From Uloborus plumipes (lineage: Eukaryota; Arthropoda; Arachnida; Araneae; Uloboridae), in NCBI GenBank assembly GCA_038373865.1, contig JAXGGA010000071.1, positions 310,001 through 374,000 of the forward strand: DNA of 64,000 bases, read 5' to 3'. This document shows positions 50,601 through 53,261 of the stretch, piece by piece (position 1 is the stretch's first letter; each line of letters begins with the position of its first letter). Both the position numbers and the translations under genes were made by a program. A model generated the notes under the pieces. It did not search any database, was not told where the DNA came from, and worked only from the letters and a program-made list of their open reading frames with translations.

Positions 50601-53055
50601 ATTTGTTATCCACCTAAGTAGAAATAGGGGAGAGGGGGGCACATGTAAACAGGGGCACATGTGAACAAACGATATTTTACCCAATTAACATGAAGAGAAA
50701 AATCTAAAAAAAAATCATGCAGATGGTAATACAAGTACTATATCCTGCCTGAAACTTCAAAAATCTGAACCATTTTGACTTTTAAGTATCAAATATCTTA
50801 TGTTTTGGAAGGTGCTAATATACTTTTATGTTCCAGTTATCCGAATAAAAACATATCCAAAACTATTTTTTTGTGATTTGAACTTTATTCGTCTTAAAGT
50901 GGCGCTAATAAAGAAAATTTTCATGCACTATTTTTTTATTTAAAAAATATATAGTTTTTTATCAAATTAAGCCAAAGTTTAGATAAGGGGCACATGTGAA
51001 CACATTATGTAGAGGAAGATGTGAACAGTTCATCTGTGCTCCATAAGGGTATTTAGTTATTTCAATTTCAAAAATTGTTGATTTTTTTAATACATTAAAT
51101 AGTCCAATTAAGAAGTGTTGAAAAATTTGAAGGCTAAAATGTTCGTTGAATTGAGTCAATTAATCACGTTGAATAAATACCTTGATATTTTCAATGTAAG
51201 TGTTTGCTAATGTGTAATAAGCAGTATACTTAAAATATGCTTAGGTGTATTTTATTTCCATTTATGTATCCGTATTTACTTATGCCCCAGGTGTGTTTAC
51301 TACTGCTGGGGCAGATGTGAACAAAATTTAACATATTTTTGACTTTTTTTTTTTTGGATAGAATTCACTGTTGAAGAAGATAGGTAACCGCATGAAAATA
51401 TTAGCAAATGTTTGATTTGTCATGTATAGCACTTGCTTCTTTTATATCTCAAATTAATAATGAAAAAATACAAAAATGGCATTTTTGTTCACATGTGCCC
51501 CCCCTCTCCCCTACCTGTGTTTTATACCCACTTGACACTACCACGCTTTGGTAGAAAAACTTGTTCATGTCCCTAATCTTTTTCTTTTGAGAAACATGAA
51601 TAAATTTACTTTAATTTTCGTGAAAATATAGCAACAATGCCATTATAGCTGCATCAACTTAAACTATGAGACCTATATCAACAAGTTTTAAAACTAACAT
51701 TGTGACGAGTTATTATTCTAAATCGTCACTACCGCATGTTTCTGAAAACAGATGCAAATGACTACGCACCAAAAATAAAGAAGTGGGTGCAAATTTAAAT
51801 ACAATAACCTGAAAGAATTACAAAGAGTTTTAATGACTTACTTACCAAATACAGATTTCGAACGACGCTGTCGACCTTTTCGAAATCTTGCCAAATTTCA
51901 TGCATGCTTTCTAATTTCATATGAAAATAGTTCAATATTTCTAAGACAATGTCTTTGTAGTTCTGAGACAATGACTCGTCGTGAGCAGCGGGATACTGGT
52001 ACTTAACCTTAAGAAACAAAGAACTTTGCAAATGTATTATATTTACATACACAAAGCAATGGCAATACCAAACTGTTCGTCACATTTGTACTTATTTGTA
52101 TTTGTATTAAGTTTGAATTCCTTACGATTAAATGTTATTCGTTATTGTGATACAAATAATAAAGAGAGTCTACACTCAGCCTTTCCGCCCTTTTTTTTTT
52201 TAATTAAAGTACAAAATTCAATTTATGAGTTTTATTAAAAGGGTGTAACAGGATCTTCAGCAACTTTCTCCAAAAAAATAAGGAGGGATGTTTGAAGTTA
52301 CAGTGCCCATAACTGAGTAAGTACTTAGATCAATTCATATGTGCATGGTTATTTTCCTGAAAAATTATGAGATTATGTTCAATTAACACAGGTGTTTAGT
52401 ACCAGCAGTAAGAAAAAATAGATAAATGTTCAAACTCGAGGTAAACTGCGAATATTTATCTTTCCTCCATGCATTTAATTTGCAGAGTACTTAGATACTT
52501 TTTAGTGTAAAAACGAAAAAAAAAATCTGAACAGCTAATTTGAATTACATTTAGTAAAAAATATCTCAGCTGAAAAGTAAATAGTTTTTTTTTCTAACGA
52601 ATGTCTCTATGAAGCTATTACACGAAACCTAGTTCTGTCTATAAATCTCTATTGAATGTCAAAACACGTTCGCAATTCTATTAATTTCCATTTATATACG
52701 ATCTTTTCTTAGATAACGCATAGCAGAAGAATATAAATTCTTAAAAATTTTTATTGGAATTCTGAGAACAATTCTATAAAATGTTTTGACTTTTCGCTAT
52801 CAATTATCTTTGAAATATATGAATGTATGCTTACAACAGCGTGAAGATGATGTCTTGTTCCATTATTGTTTTCTCCGAGGTTATTTGATGGTTGAAAAAT
52901 AACGAAAGAAAACTCATTATAAACTGCCATTATACCAAGGGTTTTTTCTAGGCCTTGCTCAAATTCAAAATCTGGGGATAAATGCGGCCAGTTGTGAATC
53001 CCTGTCTTGTTCAAAAAATTTAGAAGAGATGGAACTGGCTGAACTTCTGATGAAC
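5623..53055 (-). CDS. Peptidase M13 (neprilysin-like) gene, split into at least 10-11 exons, partial at both ends
   Basis: Family M13 proteins are zinc metalloendopeptidases, mostly type II membrane ectoenzymes that trim small peptides. Exons in order are 53055-52835, 52007-51846, 49516-49430, 47676-47537, 31068-30849, 27645-27547, 17401-17321, 11243-11134, 9466-9426, 9290-9239 and tentatively 5648-5623. All have AG/GT borders, and reading phase is kept at every junction, giving about 413 codons (1239 nt). Landmarks are the NKTG-x-x-x-WPHL segment (exon 1), KWERC...MPYALG (exon 5), a WIDDKN counterpart of WMDEET (exon 6), SPFMVNAF, the substrate-binding NAF/Y motif (exons 8-9), and a GMLLPPIYSPNRP counterpart of GILQPPFF (exon 10). 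The N-terminus/membrane anchor lies upstream, beyond the retroelement array. The HExxH, ExxxD and C-terminal CxxW parts lie downstream and were not found, so catalytic competence cannot be judged. Introns reach about 16 kb and hold most of the transposons described here. Confidence 0.85.
5655..8271. other. Intronic DNA, no definable feature
   Basis: AT-rich intron of the M13 gene. The only distinct item is a short GC-rich patch at 6390-6430 holding a perfect hairpin, GGGGGTCT-T-AGACCCCC (6411-6427). No exon, transposase frame or bounded repeat could be supported elsewhere. Confidence 0.4.
8272..8456 (-). repeat. tRNA-derived SINE, copy 2
   Basis: On the minus strand a perfect box B, GGTTCGAATCCC, sits in a GGTCCCGGGTTCGAATCCCGG hairpin-like T arm at about 8397-8417. 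A CTTTGTTAAGTGG-type A-box region lies upstream. The body (TTTGTATGAATG, GGTCCTTATGGCATGAG) matches copy 1 at 5004-5181 block for block. It is better preserved than copy 1, and also antisense to the window and sense to the M13 gene. Confidence 0.75.
8457..9238. other. Intronic DNA, no definable feature
   Basis: AT-rich sequence between the SINE and M13 exon 10. Nothing recognised. Confidence 0.4.
9239..9290 (-). CDS. M13 peptidase exon 10
   Basis: The 52-bp exon has acceptor TTTTTCATAG and donor GTAAGC. It completes the split Asp codon from exon 9 and reads IRFGMLLPPIYSPNRPK, the counterpart of the conserved M13 segment IxFPAGILQPPFFxxxxPK. It ends in phase 2. It is one of the two most family-diagnostic exons in the window. 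Confidence 0.85.
9426..9466 (-). CDS. M13 peptidase exon 9 (41 bp)
   Basis: Acceptor is TTTTCCCAACAG and donor is GTAAGG. With one base completing the Ser codon of exon 8 and one base left for exon 10, it reads PFMVNAFHLPGML. VNAF is the M13 substrate-binding NAY/F motif. The 1+39+1 phase fit on both sides makes chance unlikely. Confidence 0.85.
9839..10490 (-). pseudogene. Decayed Tc1-like transposase
   Basis: On the minus strand the frame at 10468-10256 gives RRLPLVTWQKHQRLQW and IVKIVYSDESHF, matching the Tc1 linker and the FSDESRF block that holds the first catalytic Asp. After stops and frame changes, further blocks match in order: TARRLVNDVRLPV around 10100, and LSPIEHI-x-DVIGHLLQ around 9930, the region of the third catalytic residue. 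Several stops and shifts mean no functional protein. It lies in the intron between M13 exons 9 and 8. Terminal repeats were not resolved. Confidence 0.75.
10512..10564. repeat. 53-bp imperfect hairpin
   Basis: GGATCTGCCCAGGGCT pairs with AGCCCTGGGATCC, and an inner GAAAGA pairs with TCTTTC, around a short loop. It directly flanks the Tc1-like remnant and may be derived from its terminal repeat. Confidence 0.6.
10565..11133. other. Intronic DNA
   Basis: No feature with definable ends. The stretch 10900-11030 is slightly GC-richer and may be transposon remnant, unidentified. Confidence 0.35.
11134..11243 (-). CDS. M13 peptidase exon 8
   Basis: The 110-bp exon has a TTTTTTCTCTTTGTAG acceptor and a GTAAGAAG donor. 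It reads FIPTGESFVTNVLEYQRAMF... and ends EIFEF-S with a codon split 2+1 into exon 9. ESFVTNVL corresponds to the M13 segment usually written xxYFENVL, which sits between the WMDEET region and the NAY/F motif, as the gene order requires. Confidence 0.8.
11244..14292. other. Intronic DNA, about 3 kb, nothing recognised
   Basis: AT-rich intron between M13 exons 8 and 7. Several 60-85 codon frames at 12490-13060 occur on both strands over one another, with no family resemblance and no splice-site support. Confidence 0.4.
14293..15614. mobile_element. Non-autonomous DNA transposon with motif-repeat architecture (B)
   Basis: The left end reads GGGGAGACTGGGGAAGGTTGTGAC. The right end, complemented, reads AAGGGAGACTGGGTACGGTTATGAC, an imperfect inverted repeat. 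The motif GGTTGTGACA with a preceding G tract recurs at 14311-14320, 14324-14333, 14662-14673, 14686-14699, and in the other orientation at 15372-15382, 15391-15401 and, again forward, 15415-15429. A 102-codon minus frame and an 89-codon plus frame overlap here but match nothing. Superfamily unknown; same plan as 3144-4432 and 50625-51513. Confidence 0.65.
15629..15975 (+). pseudogene. LINE ORF2 remnant, C-terminal RT region
   Basis: The plus strand opens IDNPKYFSVTLGCKTAF. After one frameshift it continues HIENVSYKVREMLNILRSQCGT, the conserved NPKYLGVTLD...HI..L..K...R..ILR...G segment after the reverse transcriptase of Jockey/CR1/I-type LINEs. A later fragment (SAHASV...KVSRKFDNKRRY) fits the following thumb region. 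Stops and shifts show it is dead. Sense is opposite to the M13 gene. Confidence 0.65.
16180..16440 (+). pseudogene. LINE RNase H domain remnant
   Basis: The frame contains VIFDDSKAVLEAVEDG and, about 35 residues on, LQWKSARVGWKYRR. These match the DSKAAL...LQWIPxHxGxxGNE pattern of the RNase H domain that follows the RT in I/R1/Jockey-type LINEs. It lies just downstream of the RT remnant in the same orientation, so both come from one insertion. The HxG-N-E-D end is degraded. Confidence 0.6.
16441..17320. other. Probable LINE tail and intron
   Basis: Continues downstream of the RNase H remnant with scattered short frames but no diagnostic residues. The 3' end of the LINE was not located. Confidence 0.3.
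17321..17401 (-). CDS. M13 peptidase exon 7
   Basis: The 81-bp exon is phase 0 at both ends, with acceptor CTTTTTTAG and donor GTATGT. It reads IQNLTNYIDSSVSIL...NLIYEK, filling the weakly conserved stretch between WMDEET and ENVL (IGYPDxxxxxxxLxxxYx). The identification rests on position and phase more than on sequence. Confidence 0.65.
17402..18077. other. Intronic DNA
   Basis: A 75-codon plus frame (17484-17711) has no family resemblance. No bounded repeat was seen. Confidence 0.35.
18078..18474. repeat. Motif cluster GGTAACGGACTTGACA (C)
   Basis: Five copies of a 16-bp motif lie in the same orientation: 18078-18093 (with AATTTG), 18097-18112, 18112-18127, 18267-18282 and 18459-18474 (with ACTAG). 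The pattern resembles elements A, B and F, but terminal inverted repeats could not be identified, so limits are those of the motif copies only. Confidence 0.6.
18949..19178. mobile_element. Palindromic MITE, 230 bp (D)
   Basis: Terminal inverted repeats of about 80 bp begin TACCGTAAATAAG and run through two copies each of GGTTACTTGGGCCC/GATTACTTGAGCCC and an AGTAAAATGATAAAA block. TA at both outer edges may be the target duplication. The first bases (TACCGTAAA) are the same as those of the element at 3144-4432. No coding content. Confidence 0.8.
19179..21348. other. Intronic repeat debris
   Basis: AT-rich. A fragment at 19963-20240 has TATTCTGCCGTAGGCAGGTAA at one side and GTCGGCAGTAACTGC at the other, with related words (GCCGCTTACCTGCCC) at 22040-22060 and TATTCTGCCGTGCTAAGCCGG at 29880-29900. 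These are pieces of one dispersed repeat. At 20503-20523 the word CTCACTAAAGGAAGTATTGTG matches the start of the repeat at 45602. Ends are not clear. Confidence 0.4.
21349..21373. repeat. Poly-T tract (25 T)
   Basis: An uninterrupted run of T, possibly the A-tail of a minus-strand retroposon. No matching body was identified upstream or downstream. Confidence 0.8.
21466..21925 (-). repeat. GGCGATAT dispersed repeat, copy 1
   Basis: Reverse-complement match, block for block, to 45905-46375. Shared blocks are GGTATGGACCCCACACTACTTCC, AATTTGCCACAAAACAATGCA, the TTGGCGATATATC/CGCCAAG palindromic words, and CCCCCTTGGGAACATTCAAATGC. The centre contains nested GGCGATATATCGCC-type palindromes. Non-coding, high copy judged by two copies in 25 kb. 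Confidence 0.75.
22075..23209. mobile_element. DNA transposon with motif-repeat architecture and transposase remnant (E)
   Basis: The terminal inverted repeat is about 34 bp with two or three mismatches (TAATTGAATYGTTTATTTC then AGAAACYACCTAAGT) at 22075-22108 and 23176-23209. The core motif AGAAACCACCTAAGTG recurs inside at 22999-23014. A diverged hairpin at 22252-22290 (AGAAAGAACCCAAGCG ... CACTTAGGTTCTTTCT) is two copies head to head. The interior carries a protein remnant (22400-22735). It is therefore the only motif-repeat element here that points to a coding relative. Confidence 0.8.
22400..22735 (+). pseudogene. Remnant of an arthropod transposon protein with a CDRDFG motif
   Basis: The plus frame reads GHSFSPCDRDFGSKKRLLRK followed by YTPDEYAELMLKAS and FTVYHLISDDVFSF before a stop. 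A second frame gives KPFKVSKYKQFLYNK. From memory, 'HSFLPCDRDFG-x-IE...YxPxxWxxLI' followed by a DFxDF-like end is typical of large uncharacterised arthropod proteins annotated with DUF7869. Such proteins occur in many copies and are probably transposon-encoded. Only the C-terminal third is present and it is broken. Confidence 0.55.
23210..24055. other. Intron with microsatellites
   Basis: Contains (AAT)n and (AAAT)n runs at 23532-23574 and 23756-23820 and a GGAGTC-type hexamer run at 23879-23902. A 101-codon minus frame (23602-23907) is low-complexity Ile/Phe from these runs and is not a gene. Confidence 0.6.
24056..25075. repeat. 148-bp satellite with a three-monomer higher-order pattern
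   Basis: Seven monomers start at about 24056, 24207, 24353, 24501, 24647, 24792 and 24939. Each opens with a short palindrome-like AACGGTTCAATRTTGAACG and contains GAGATCTTTCGAACAAAAAA and a GGACGGTTCACTCAAAAGTT block. The monomer ends fall into three types in fixed order: ...GGGGAAAGGTTGCTTG, ...GGGGTGACAGCTTGATTG, ...CGCGGGACCGGTTGTTTG, then the same three again. The order repeats every ~440 bp, so the array grew by copying trimers. It ends in a GACA/GACC microsatellite. Non-coding. Confidence 0.85.
25073..25107. repeat. (GACA)n(GACC)n microsatellite
   Basis: About three GACA then five GACC tetramers. It terminates the satellite array. GACA runs commonly end arthropod retroposon-derived repeats (general knowledge), suggesting how the seventh monomer was bounded. 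Confidence 0.85.
25185..25260. repeat. Short tandem repeat ACTTGGCGATATTTTTT, four units
   Basis: Four units of 17-22 bp with small length differences. The core TTGGCGATATT is shared with the dispersed repeats at 21466-21925 and 45594-46375. Confidence 0.8.
25372..26169 (+). pseudogene. Tc3-like transposase, 5'-damaged and catalytic-site mutant
   Basis: The open part (25549-26169, 206 codons) is the C-terminal DDE domain of a Tc3-type transposase. It has W-I-QIIFS-G-EKKWNLDGPDGW, the GGGSVMTWGCFS block, FQQDNARIH (second Asp, residue 108) and SPDLNPIENLWG (Glu, residue 143), a DD34E spacing. The first catalytic Asp, expected in FSDEKK, is Gly at residue 21. Upstream (25372-25548) short frames recall the helix-turn-helix part (DERRVCKL) but with stops and a frameshift. 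It cannot make an active enzyme. It lies in the intron between M13 exons 7 and 6, antisense to it. Confidence 0.85.
26201..26412 (+). repeat. 3' terminal repeat of the Tc3-like element with inner direct copy
   Basis: GGCCTTAAAGATTTTACTCAGG (26201-26222) is repeated as GGCCTTAAAGTTTTTACTCAGACTG (26385-26409) followed by TA. The outer copy is the likely transposon end next to a TA target. The inner one lies 184 bp inward, which is the IR/DR arrangement of two transposase-binding sites known in several Tc1/Tc3 elements. No matching left end remains; the satellite array lies where it should be. Confidence 0.65.
26413..27546. other. Intronic DNA
   Basis: AT-rich. A 96-codon minus frame at 26913-27203 lacks splice or family support. 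Confidence 0.35.
27547..27645 (-). CDS. M13 peptidase exon 6
   Basis: The 99-bp exon is phase 0 at both ends, with acceptor TTAACTTTTTCAG. It reads VRKIVHEFIDVASRYIALQ-AWIDDKNRRN..., which fits M13 VxxMVxxIxxxFxxxLxxLxWMDxxTxxxA directly after the LPxALG exon. The donor GTACGA is non-canonical after position +3 but keeps G at +5; an unspliced reading would stop two codons later. Confidence 0.8.
28050..28270. repeat. Foldback-MITE fragment between short direct repeats
   Basis: CAAATACCAAACATCTAGA (28055-28073) and CAAATACCAAACAGCTAGA (28248-28266) flank a segment whose 28089-28121 part matches the arm of the foldback MITE at 5336-5579. The flanking repeats may be an old target duplication or part of the element. 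The other half of the palindrome is not preserved. Confidence 0.4.
28583..29045. mobile_element. Possible further motif-repeat element (G), weak
   Basis: The left side AAATTGGGGTGATAGGTAAGA and the complement of the right side AAATTTGGGGTAATAGTGAAAG form a loose inverted repeat. G-tract words (AAGGGGGAG, GGGTTGAATTGGGTCAC) lie just inside. The match is too loose to be certain of limits. Confidence 0.3.
29417..29671. mobile_element. Palindromic MITE, about 250 bp
   Basis: Left arm GCAAATAAAATCACGTGAAA ... AAATGAGCAGGAACGCTG ... TTATCAATGCGAAAATTTGAG is repeated inverted on the right (CATTGATAACAGCGTTCC ... CAGCGTTCCTGCTCATTT ... AACGTGGTTTTATTTGC). The centre is a GATGAATAGACATCTATAA-type loop. 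Arms are about 110 bp. The element ends in A/T runs, with poly-T on the right. Non-coding. Confidence 0.75.
29880..30782. repeat. Dispersed repeat with long inverted arms
   Basis: The segment opens with TATTCTGCCGTGCTAAGCCGG (see 19963). The block CACAGGCCAACAAAAAAAACC ... GTGCTGAATCCAAATCTG ... TATGTATCACCC (30142-30252) recurs inverted as GGGTGATACAAC ... TTTGGATTCAGC ... CATCGTTGGCCTGTG (30683-30782). The arms are about 100-110 bp apart by 430 bp. Whether this is one foldback element or two copies of a repeat is not resolved. Confidence 0.55.
30849..31068 (-). CDS. M13 peptidase exon 5
   Basis: The 220-bp exon has acceptor TTTCCGTTTTAG and donor GTAAGTACG. One base completes an Arg codon begun in exon 4. 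It then reads SIANYLSLRCFIVHLDDL ... KKTQLTKWERCVEWISSYMPYALGVEYV ... KQSLDE. KWERCV...MPYALGVEYV is the conserved M13 segment usually RWxxCxxxxxxxLPLALGxLYV, the strongest family match in the gene. Immediately downstream in genomic + coordinates (31212) lies the gypsy insertion. Confidence 0.9.
31216..31819 (-). repeat. Gypsy 3' LTR
   Basis: 604 bp. Contains the TATA box (complement of 31522-31529) and a polyadenylation-type AATAAA downstream of it. It lacks the 3-bp TTA present in the 5' LTR. Confidence 0.97.
31820..31832 (-). other. Gypsy polypurine tract
   Basis: On the minus strand GGGAAGGGGGCAA abuts the U3 start of the 3' LTR, the position where plus-strand DNA synthesis is primed. 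Confidence 0.9.
32052..36857 (-). CDS. gag-pol: Gypsy Gag-Pol polyprotein, 1601 aa
   Basis: A single uninterrupted frame with no gag/pol frameshift. Residues 1-175 are a coiled coil built of internal repeats (NQEQLKxDxTASITSSQEEI twice or more, and a 31-32 residue VENRITTVENHVEKK... block twice). Residues 180-350 are retrotransposon Gag. The CCHC knuckle is CWKCGGEGHVRRNC (398-411). The aspartic protease has VDTGAN (451-456). RT has LDLKSG (D806) and LVYLDD (D870, D871). RNase H has DTDAS (1015-1019). Integrase has the HHCC zinc finger (H1257, H1264, C1291, C1294) and DD35E (D1326, D1386, E1422). A GPY module (1562-1564) follows. Catalytic residues are all present. The first Met is 98 nt inside the 5' LTR boundary. 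Lacks env. Replication role: capsid, cDNA synthesis and integration of the element. Confidence 0.97.
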   Translation of the reverse strand: MVITRAMEEQLIKLLDAINAVKSDMTANQEQLKNDITASITSSQEEIKNDMATLATNQEQLKSDLTASITSSQEEIKSDLTSMKSLVENKFANMENKVEAIEEKVDSVENRITTVENHVEKKIKELESKLSASCNNSDGVENRITTVENHVEKKIKELESKLSASYNNSSDCVAAAGTSRPSIKLATFDGKTSWNIYKKQFLIVAEANSWDSSTKACHLAASLRGDAAEILQTFPEDKLCDFEALSSALELRFGEACQKEFSQLQLKSRLQRAGETLQAFAADVERLSHLAFSNCPSDIRDSLALNYFIDGVRSLEIQTALRMADIKALKSGLVYAMKFEAAQQTSRKDRHSIRAVEVSAQDSNLTRLSELERQMKEMSGTLKKIAARKDQGRQTLKCWKCGGEGHVRRNCEARQEKKTSPKVFQISPRSGGCNGLFIYAYVNGFPCEMIVDTGANVTIIKTDVARQFGLKILWTPPCVTLQTVTGDKIEIEGKVNLEIMFGSATYHHTAFVADITDPFILGLDFLRKFDFSIDFKNNELHSMREDIAIFNAENNLKSAHQIIAQTDLLIPPRSEILIPGSIKENNSFKFGLIEYPNQSNSPKGVLVASTLVDLSRNAVPVRVANVSERPRNIKKGEVLATCTPVNCIIRRIDSSETVSSESLTSKLIGSAALSKDQRYAAEKLVDDFKQVFSSTPEDVGRTSLAQHRIDTGDHPPIKQHPRRLPFAKKEEVEILVKEMQENDVIEPSSSPWASPIVLVRKKDGSTRFCVDYRRLNDITKKDSYPLPRIDDTLDTLSGHKWFSTLDLKSGYWQVEIHPDDREKTAFTTGQGLWQFKVMPFGLCNAPATFERLMESVLRGLSYESCLVYLDDIIIIGRSFEEHLANLRKVLQKLKEANLKLSPNKCNLFRREVNYLGHIICPDGVRTDPDKVSAVKNWSRPENVHQLRSFLGLCTYYRKFVKNFSNIARPLHKLTESKQKFEWSKECENAFLQLKEALTSTPILSYPQPGKSFILDTDASHESVGAVLSQEIDGNEHVIAYWSKCLSKSERNYCVTRKELLAIVKAVEHFHHYLYGRKFLLRTDHASLTWLLNFKNPEGQVARWIQRLQEYDIIKHRKGSSHGNADALSRRPCSENCHYCSRIEKQYGMTIPTACQVTATSSSSDPDPWSDDQVRKDQLEDPDLKPIIELMEKDSRRPSWQDVSIYSPATKRYWALWKSLQLRNGVLYRKWESDDGKAFKWQLLIPRSRIPDVLKELHSSSTGGHFGILKTLHKVRERFFWSKAKDDVKKWCHSCDACAARKGPKRRSRGKLHLYNVGAPFERIGIDILGPLPKTTDGNKYILVAIDYFTKWPEAYSIPDQEATTVAETLVQHWISRYGTPLQIHSDQGRNFISAVFKGLCDILKIEKTRTTPLHPQSDGMVERFNRTILNNLSLMVSKNQQDWDKKLPLFLLAYRSAVHETTGYSPSQMLFGRELRLPCDLVFGLPPDAPSSPEEYVQDLQARLEDVHHFARERINIATEKMKTRYDTRSTGHDFQEGDKVWLWNPIRRKGLSPKLQSHWDGPYTVLHRLNDVVVRIQKSSHSKPRVVHYDRLAPYYGHSS
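36933..36950 (-). other. Gypsy primer binding site, Lys-tRNA type
   Basis: On the minus strand TGGCGCCCAAAGTGGGGC begins 4 nt after the 5' LTR. It matches 17 of 18 positions of the complement of the animal tRNA-Lys(CTT) 3' end as I recall it (GCCCCACGTTGGGCGCCA). Confidence 0.85.
36955..37561 (-). repeat. Gypsy 5' LTR (promoter LTR)
   Basis: 607 bp. On the minus strand it carries TATAAATA (complement of 37261-37268) and an AATAAA (complement of 37024-37029). Transcription of the element should start shortly downstream of the TATA box, leftward. Confidence 0.95.
37566..40404. other. Intronic DNA
   Basis: AT-rich intron of the M13 gene between the gypsy element and the nested hAT block. No gene. 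The only structured item is the 42-bp palindrome at 39761-39802. Confidence 0.45.
39761..39802. repeat. 42-bp near-perfect palindrome
   Basis: CAGAGGGCTGCCTTGTCTTTT is followed directly by its reverse complement with a single mismatch and no loop. The ends CAGAGGG...CCCTCTG look like two abutted transposon termini. Confidence 0.85.
40405..40458. repeat. ACTGTAAAATTGC repeat, left part, interrupted by a hAT element
   Basis: AAACTGTCAAATTGCTTATTTTACAG is repeated with its partner AAACTGTCAAACTGCTTATTTT. The same repeat resumes at 46686, across the hAT insertion, with the duplicated target CTTATTTT. Confidence 0.75.
41932..43341. mobile_element. piggyBac-like non-autonomous element, 1.4 kb, inserted in hAT element 2
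   Basis: The perfect terminal repeat CCCTACACTGCATG starts right after TTAA (41928-41931), and its complement ends right before TTAA (43342-43345). TTAA target duplication plus CCC-start termini is the piggyBac signature. An inner word GTTGCCAAATGGCTAC recurs at 42065-42080 and 42962-42977 and, inverted and slightly changed, near 43305-43322. No transposase frame is present. Confidence 0.88.
42397..42418. repeat. (TATG)n microsatellite
   Basis: About five tetramers inside the piggyBac-like element. Confidence 0.85.
43764..44912. mobile_element. Third hAT-type terminus/fragment inside hAT element 2
   Basis: CAGAGCCGGATTAACG at 43764, followed by TTACGCCCTAGGCCAAGC and TTTTGCGCCCCCTCGG, is a typical arthropod hAT left end. 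TTGTGCGCCCCTTCGACTTGCGCC near 44880-44906 looks like the matching right side, but the outermost right bases are missing and no target duplication is visible. A 104-codon minus frame (44420-44106) inside is not recognised and may be transposase debris. Confidence 0.5.
45594..46375 (+). repeat. GGCGATAT dispersed repeat, copy 2 (longer)
   Basis: Starts TTACTTCTTTTTACGTAGTAAAGGAAGTATTGTGATCG (about 45594), continues with TATGTACGTGTGTGCGTATG and CGCATAACTCAAAAACTATATG. It then runs through the GGCGATATGTCGCCAAG palindromes to AGTAAAAGGAAGTAGTGTGG at 46375. The second half matches 21466-21925 inverted, and the opening matches 20495-20523. It is inserted in the right part of hAT element 1. Confidence 0.7.
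46694..46985. repeat. ACTGTAAAATTGC repeat, right part
   Basis: Tandem-like words TTTACAGTTATAAACTGTAAAATTGC and two ~160-bp-spaced copies of TTTTAAACTGGAACCTCTGCTGCC (46775 and 46922 regions) continue the repeat broken by hAT element 1. Short internal palindromes (TTTACAGT/ACTGTAAA) are frequent. Non-coding. Confidence 0.65.
46986..47536. other. Intronic DNA
   Basis: Intron 3' of M13 exon 4 in gene direction. Nothing recognised. Confidence 0.4.
47537..47676 (-). CDS. M13 peptidase exon 4
   Basis: The 140-bp exon has acceptor TTTACTTTTCAG and donor GTATGG. It enters in phase 0 and ends with two bases (AG) completed by exon 5. It reads DNLCNLLKFVFEDENLNIYS ... KTYVENIFSSISAFSH. Sequence similarity to M13 is weak here, as usual for this part of the family; the phase fit to exons 3 and 5 is the main support. 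Confidence 0.75.
47677..49429. other. Intron, with a TIR-bounded MITE
   Basis: Apart from the MITE at 47901-48266, no feature is supported. Sequence near 47835-47895 recalls terminal regions of pogo-like elements but has no partner. Confidence 0.4.
47901..48266. mobile_element. MITE with GGCTTTTCCAC-type ends, 366 bp
   Basis: Left end AGCGCTTTTCCACCTACCGATACGAC; complement of right end AGGGCTTTTCCACTTAACGACACGAT. These are imperfect ~30-bp inverted repeats. The interior repeats CGATACGAC/GTATCG words. No clear target duplication. Non-coding. Confidence 0.65.
49430..49516 (-). CDS. M13 peptidase exon 3
   Basis: The 87-bp exon (29 codons, phase 0 both ends) has acceptor TTTTTCAAG and donor GTAAGAGC. 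It reads QNIYQIEACGEDTKKDGLSV ... NNTL, with two Cys. Placement between exons 2 and 4 and exact phase fit support it. Family similarity is not visible in this variable region. Confidence 0.7.
49517..50624. other. Intron with a GC-richer patch
   Basis: 49720-49990 is clearly more GC-rich and open on the minus strand for 85 codons (50016-49759), ending ...FRRWWCHMKD. It has no splice borders in frame and no recognised family. It may be a transposon-derived fragment. Confidence 0.3.
50625..51513. mobile_element. Non-autonomous DNA transposon with motif-repeat architecture (F)
   Basis: The left end is TAGGGGAGAGGGGGGCACAT, and the complement of the right end is TAGGGGAGAGGGGGGGCACA, near-perfect inverted repeats of about 27 bp starting at TA. 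The motif GGGGCACATGTGAACA recurs: twice at the left end (50636-50668), inverted at the right end, and inside at 50987-51002. Weaker forms are at 51009-51021 and 51306-51321. The interior is AT-rich and non-coding. It lies in the intron between M13 exons 3 and 2. Confidence 0.8.
51846..52007 (-). CDS. M13 peptidase exon 2
   Basis: The 162-bp exon (54 codons, phase 0 both ends) has acceptor TTTGTTTCTTAAG and donor GTAAGT. It reads VKYQYPAAHDESLSQNYKDI VLEILNYF ... WQDFEKVDSVVRNLYL. This corresponds to the M13 helix region around xxxYYLxxxxxxxxxAYxxYMxxxxxLLG and the following DAxxVxxxExxLA. Confidence 0.8.
52008..52834. other. Intronic DNA
   Basis: Intron between M13 exons 2 and 1. Nothing recognised. 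Confidence 0.4.
52835..53055 (-). CDS. M13 peptidase exon 1 of those visible
   Basis: The 221-bp exon has acceptor TTTTGACAATTTATAG and donor GTAAGC. It begins with the last two bases of a codon, so at least one earlier exon exists outside the window. It reads VPSLLNFLNKTGIHNWPHLS ... LEKTLGIMAVYNEFSFVIFQ ... RHHLHAV. FLNKTGxxxWPxL and the LxxxYN segment are typical of the N-terminal half of M13 ectodomains (LLxxIGGWPL). The 10-kb retroelement array begins about 200 bp upstream. Confidence 0.85.
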
Positions 53056-53095
53056 CTATAAATTGTCAAAATAATTAATCATTTACTTGTGATTC

Positions 53096-53155
53096 GAACC
53101 AAGGCTGAACAAGTTCCAGTTACTTAACTGTTACCATCAAGTTCAGCCTGGTTTG
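53096..53155. repeat. 60-bp hairpin
   Basis: GAACCAAGGCTGAAC pairs with GTTCAGCCTGGTTT across a ~30-bp loop. It lies in the spacer between M13 exon 1 and the array. Origin unknown. Confidence 0.6.
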
Positions 53156-53261
53156 GACAATACATTCTTACAAAATGAATCATTAAATTAAAGCGCTTAT
53201 AGTTGTGGGCAAATCTAACCTGGATGATGCAATATGAAGGCTACGCAGATCCTAATCACAG

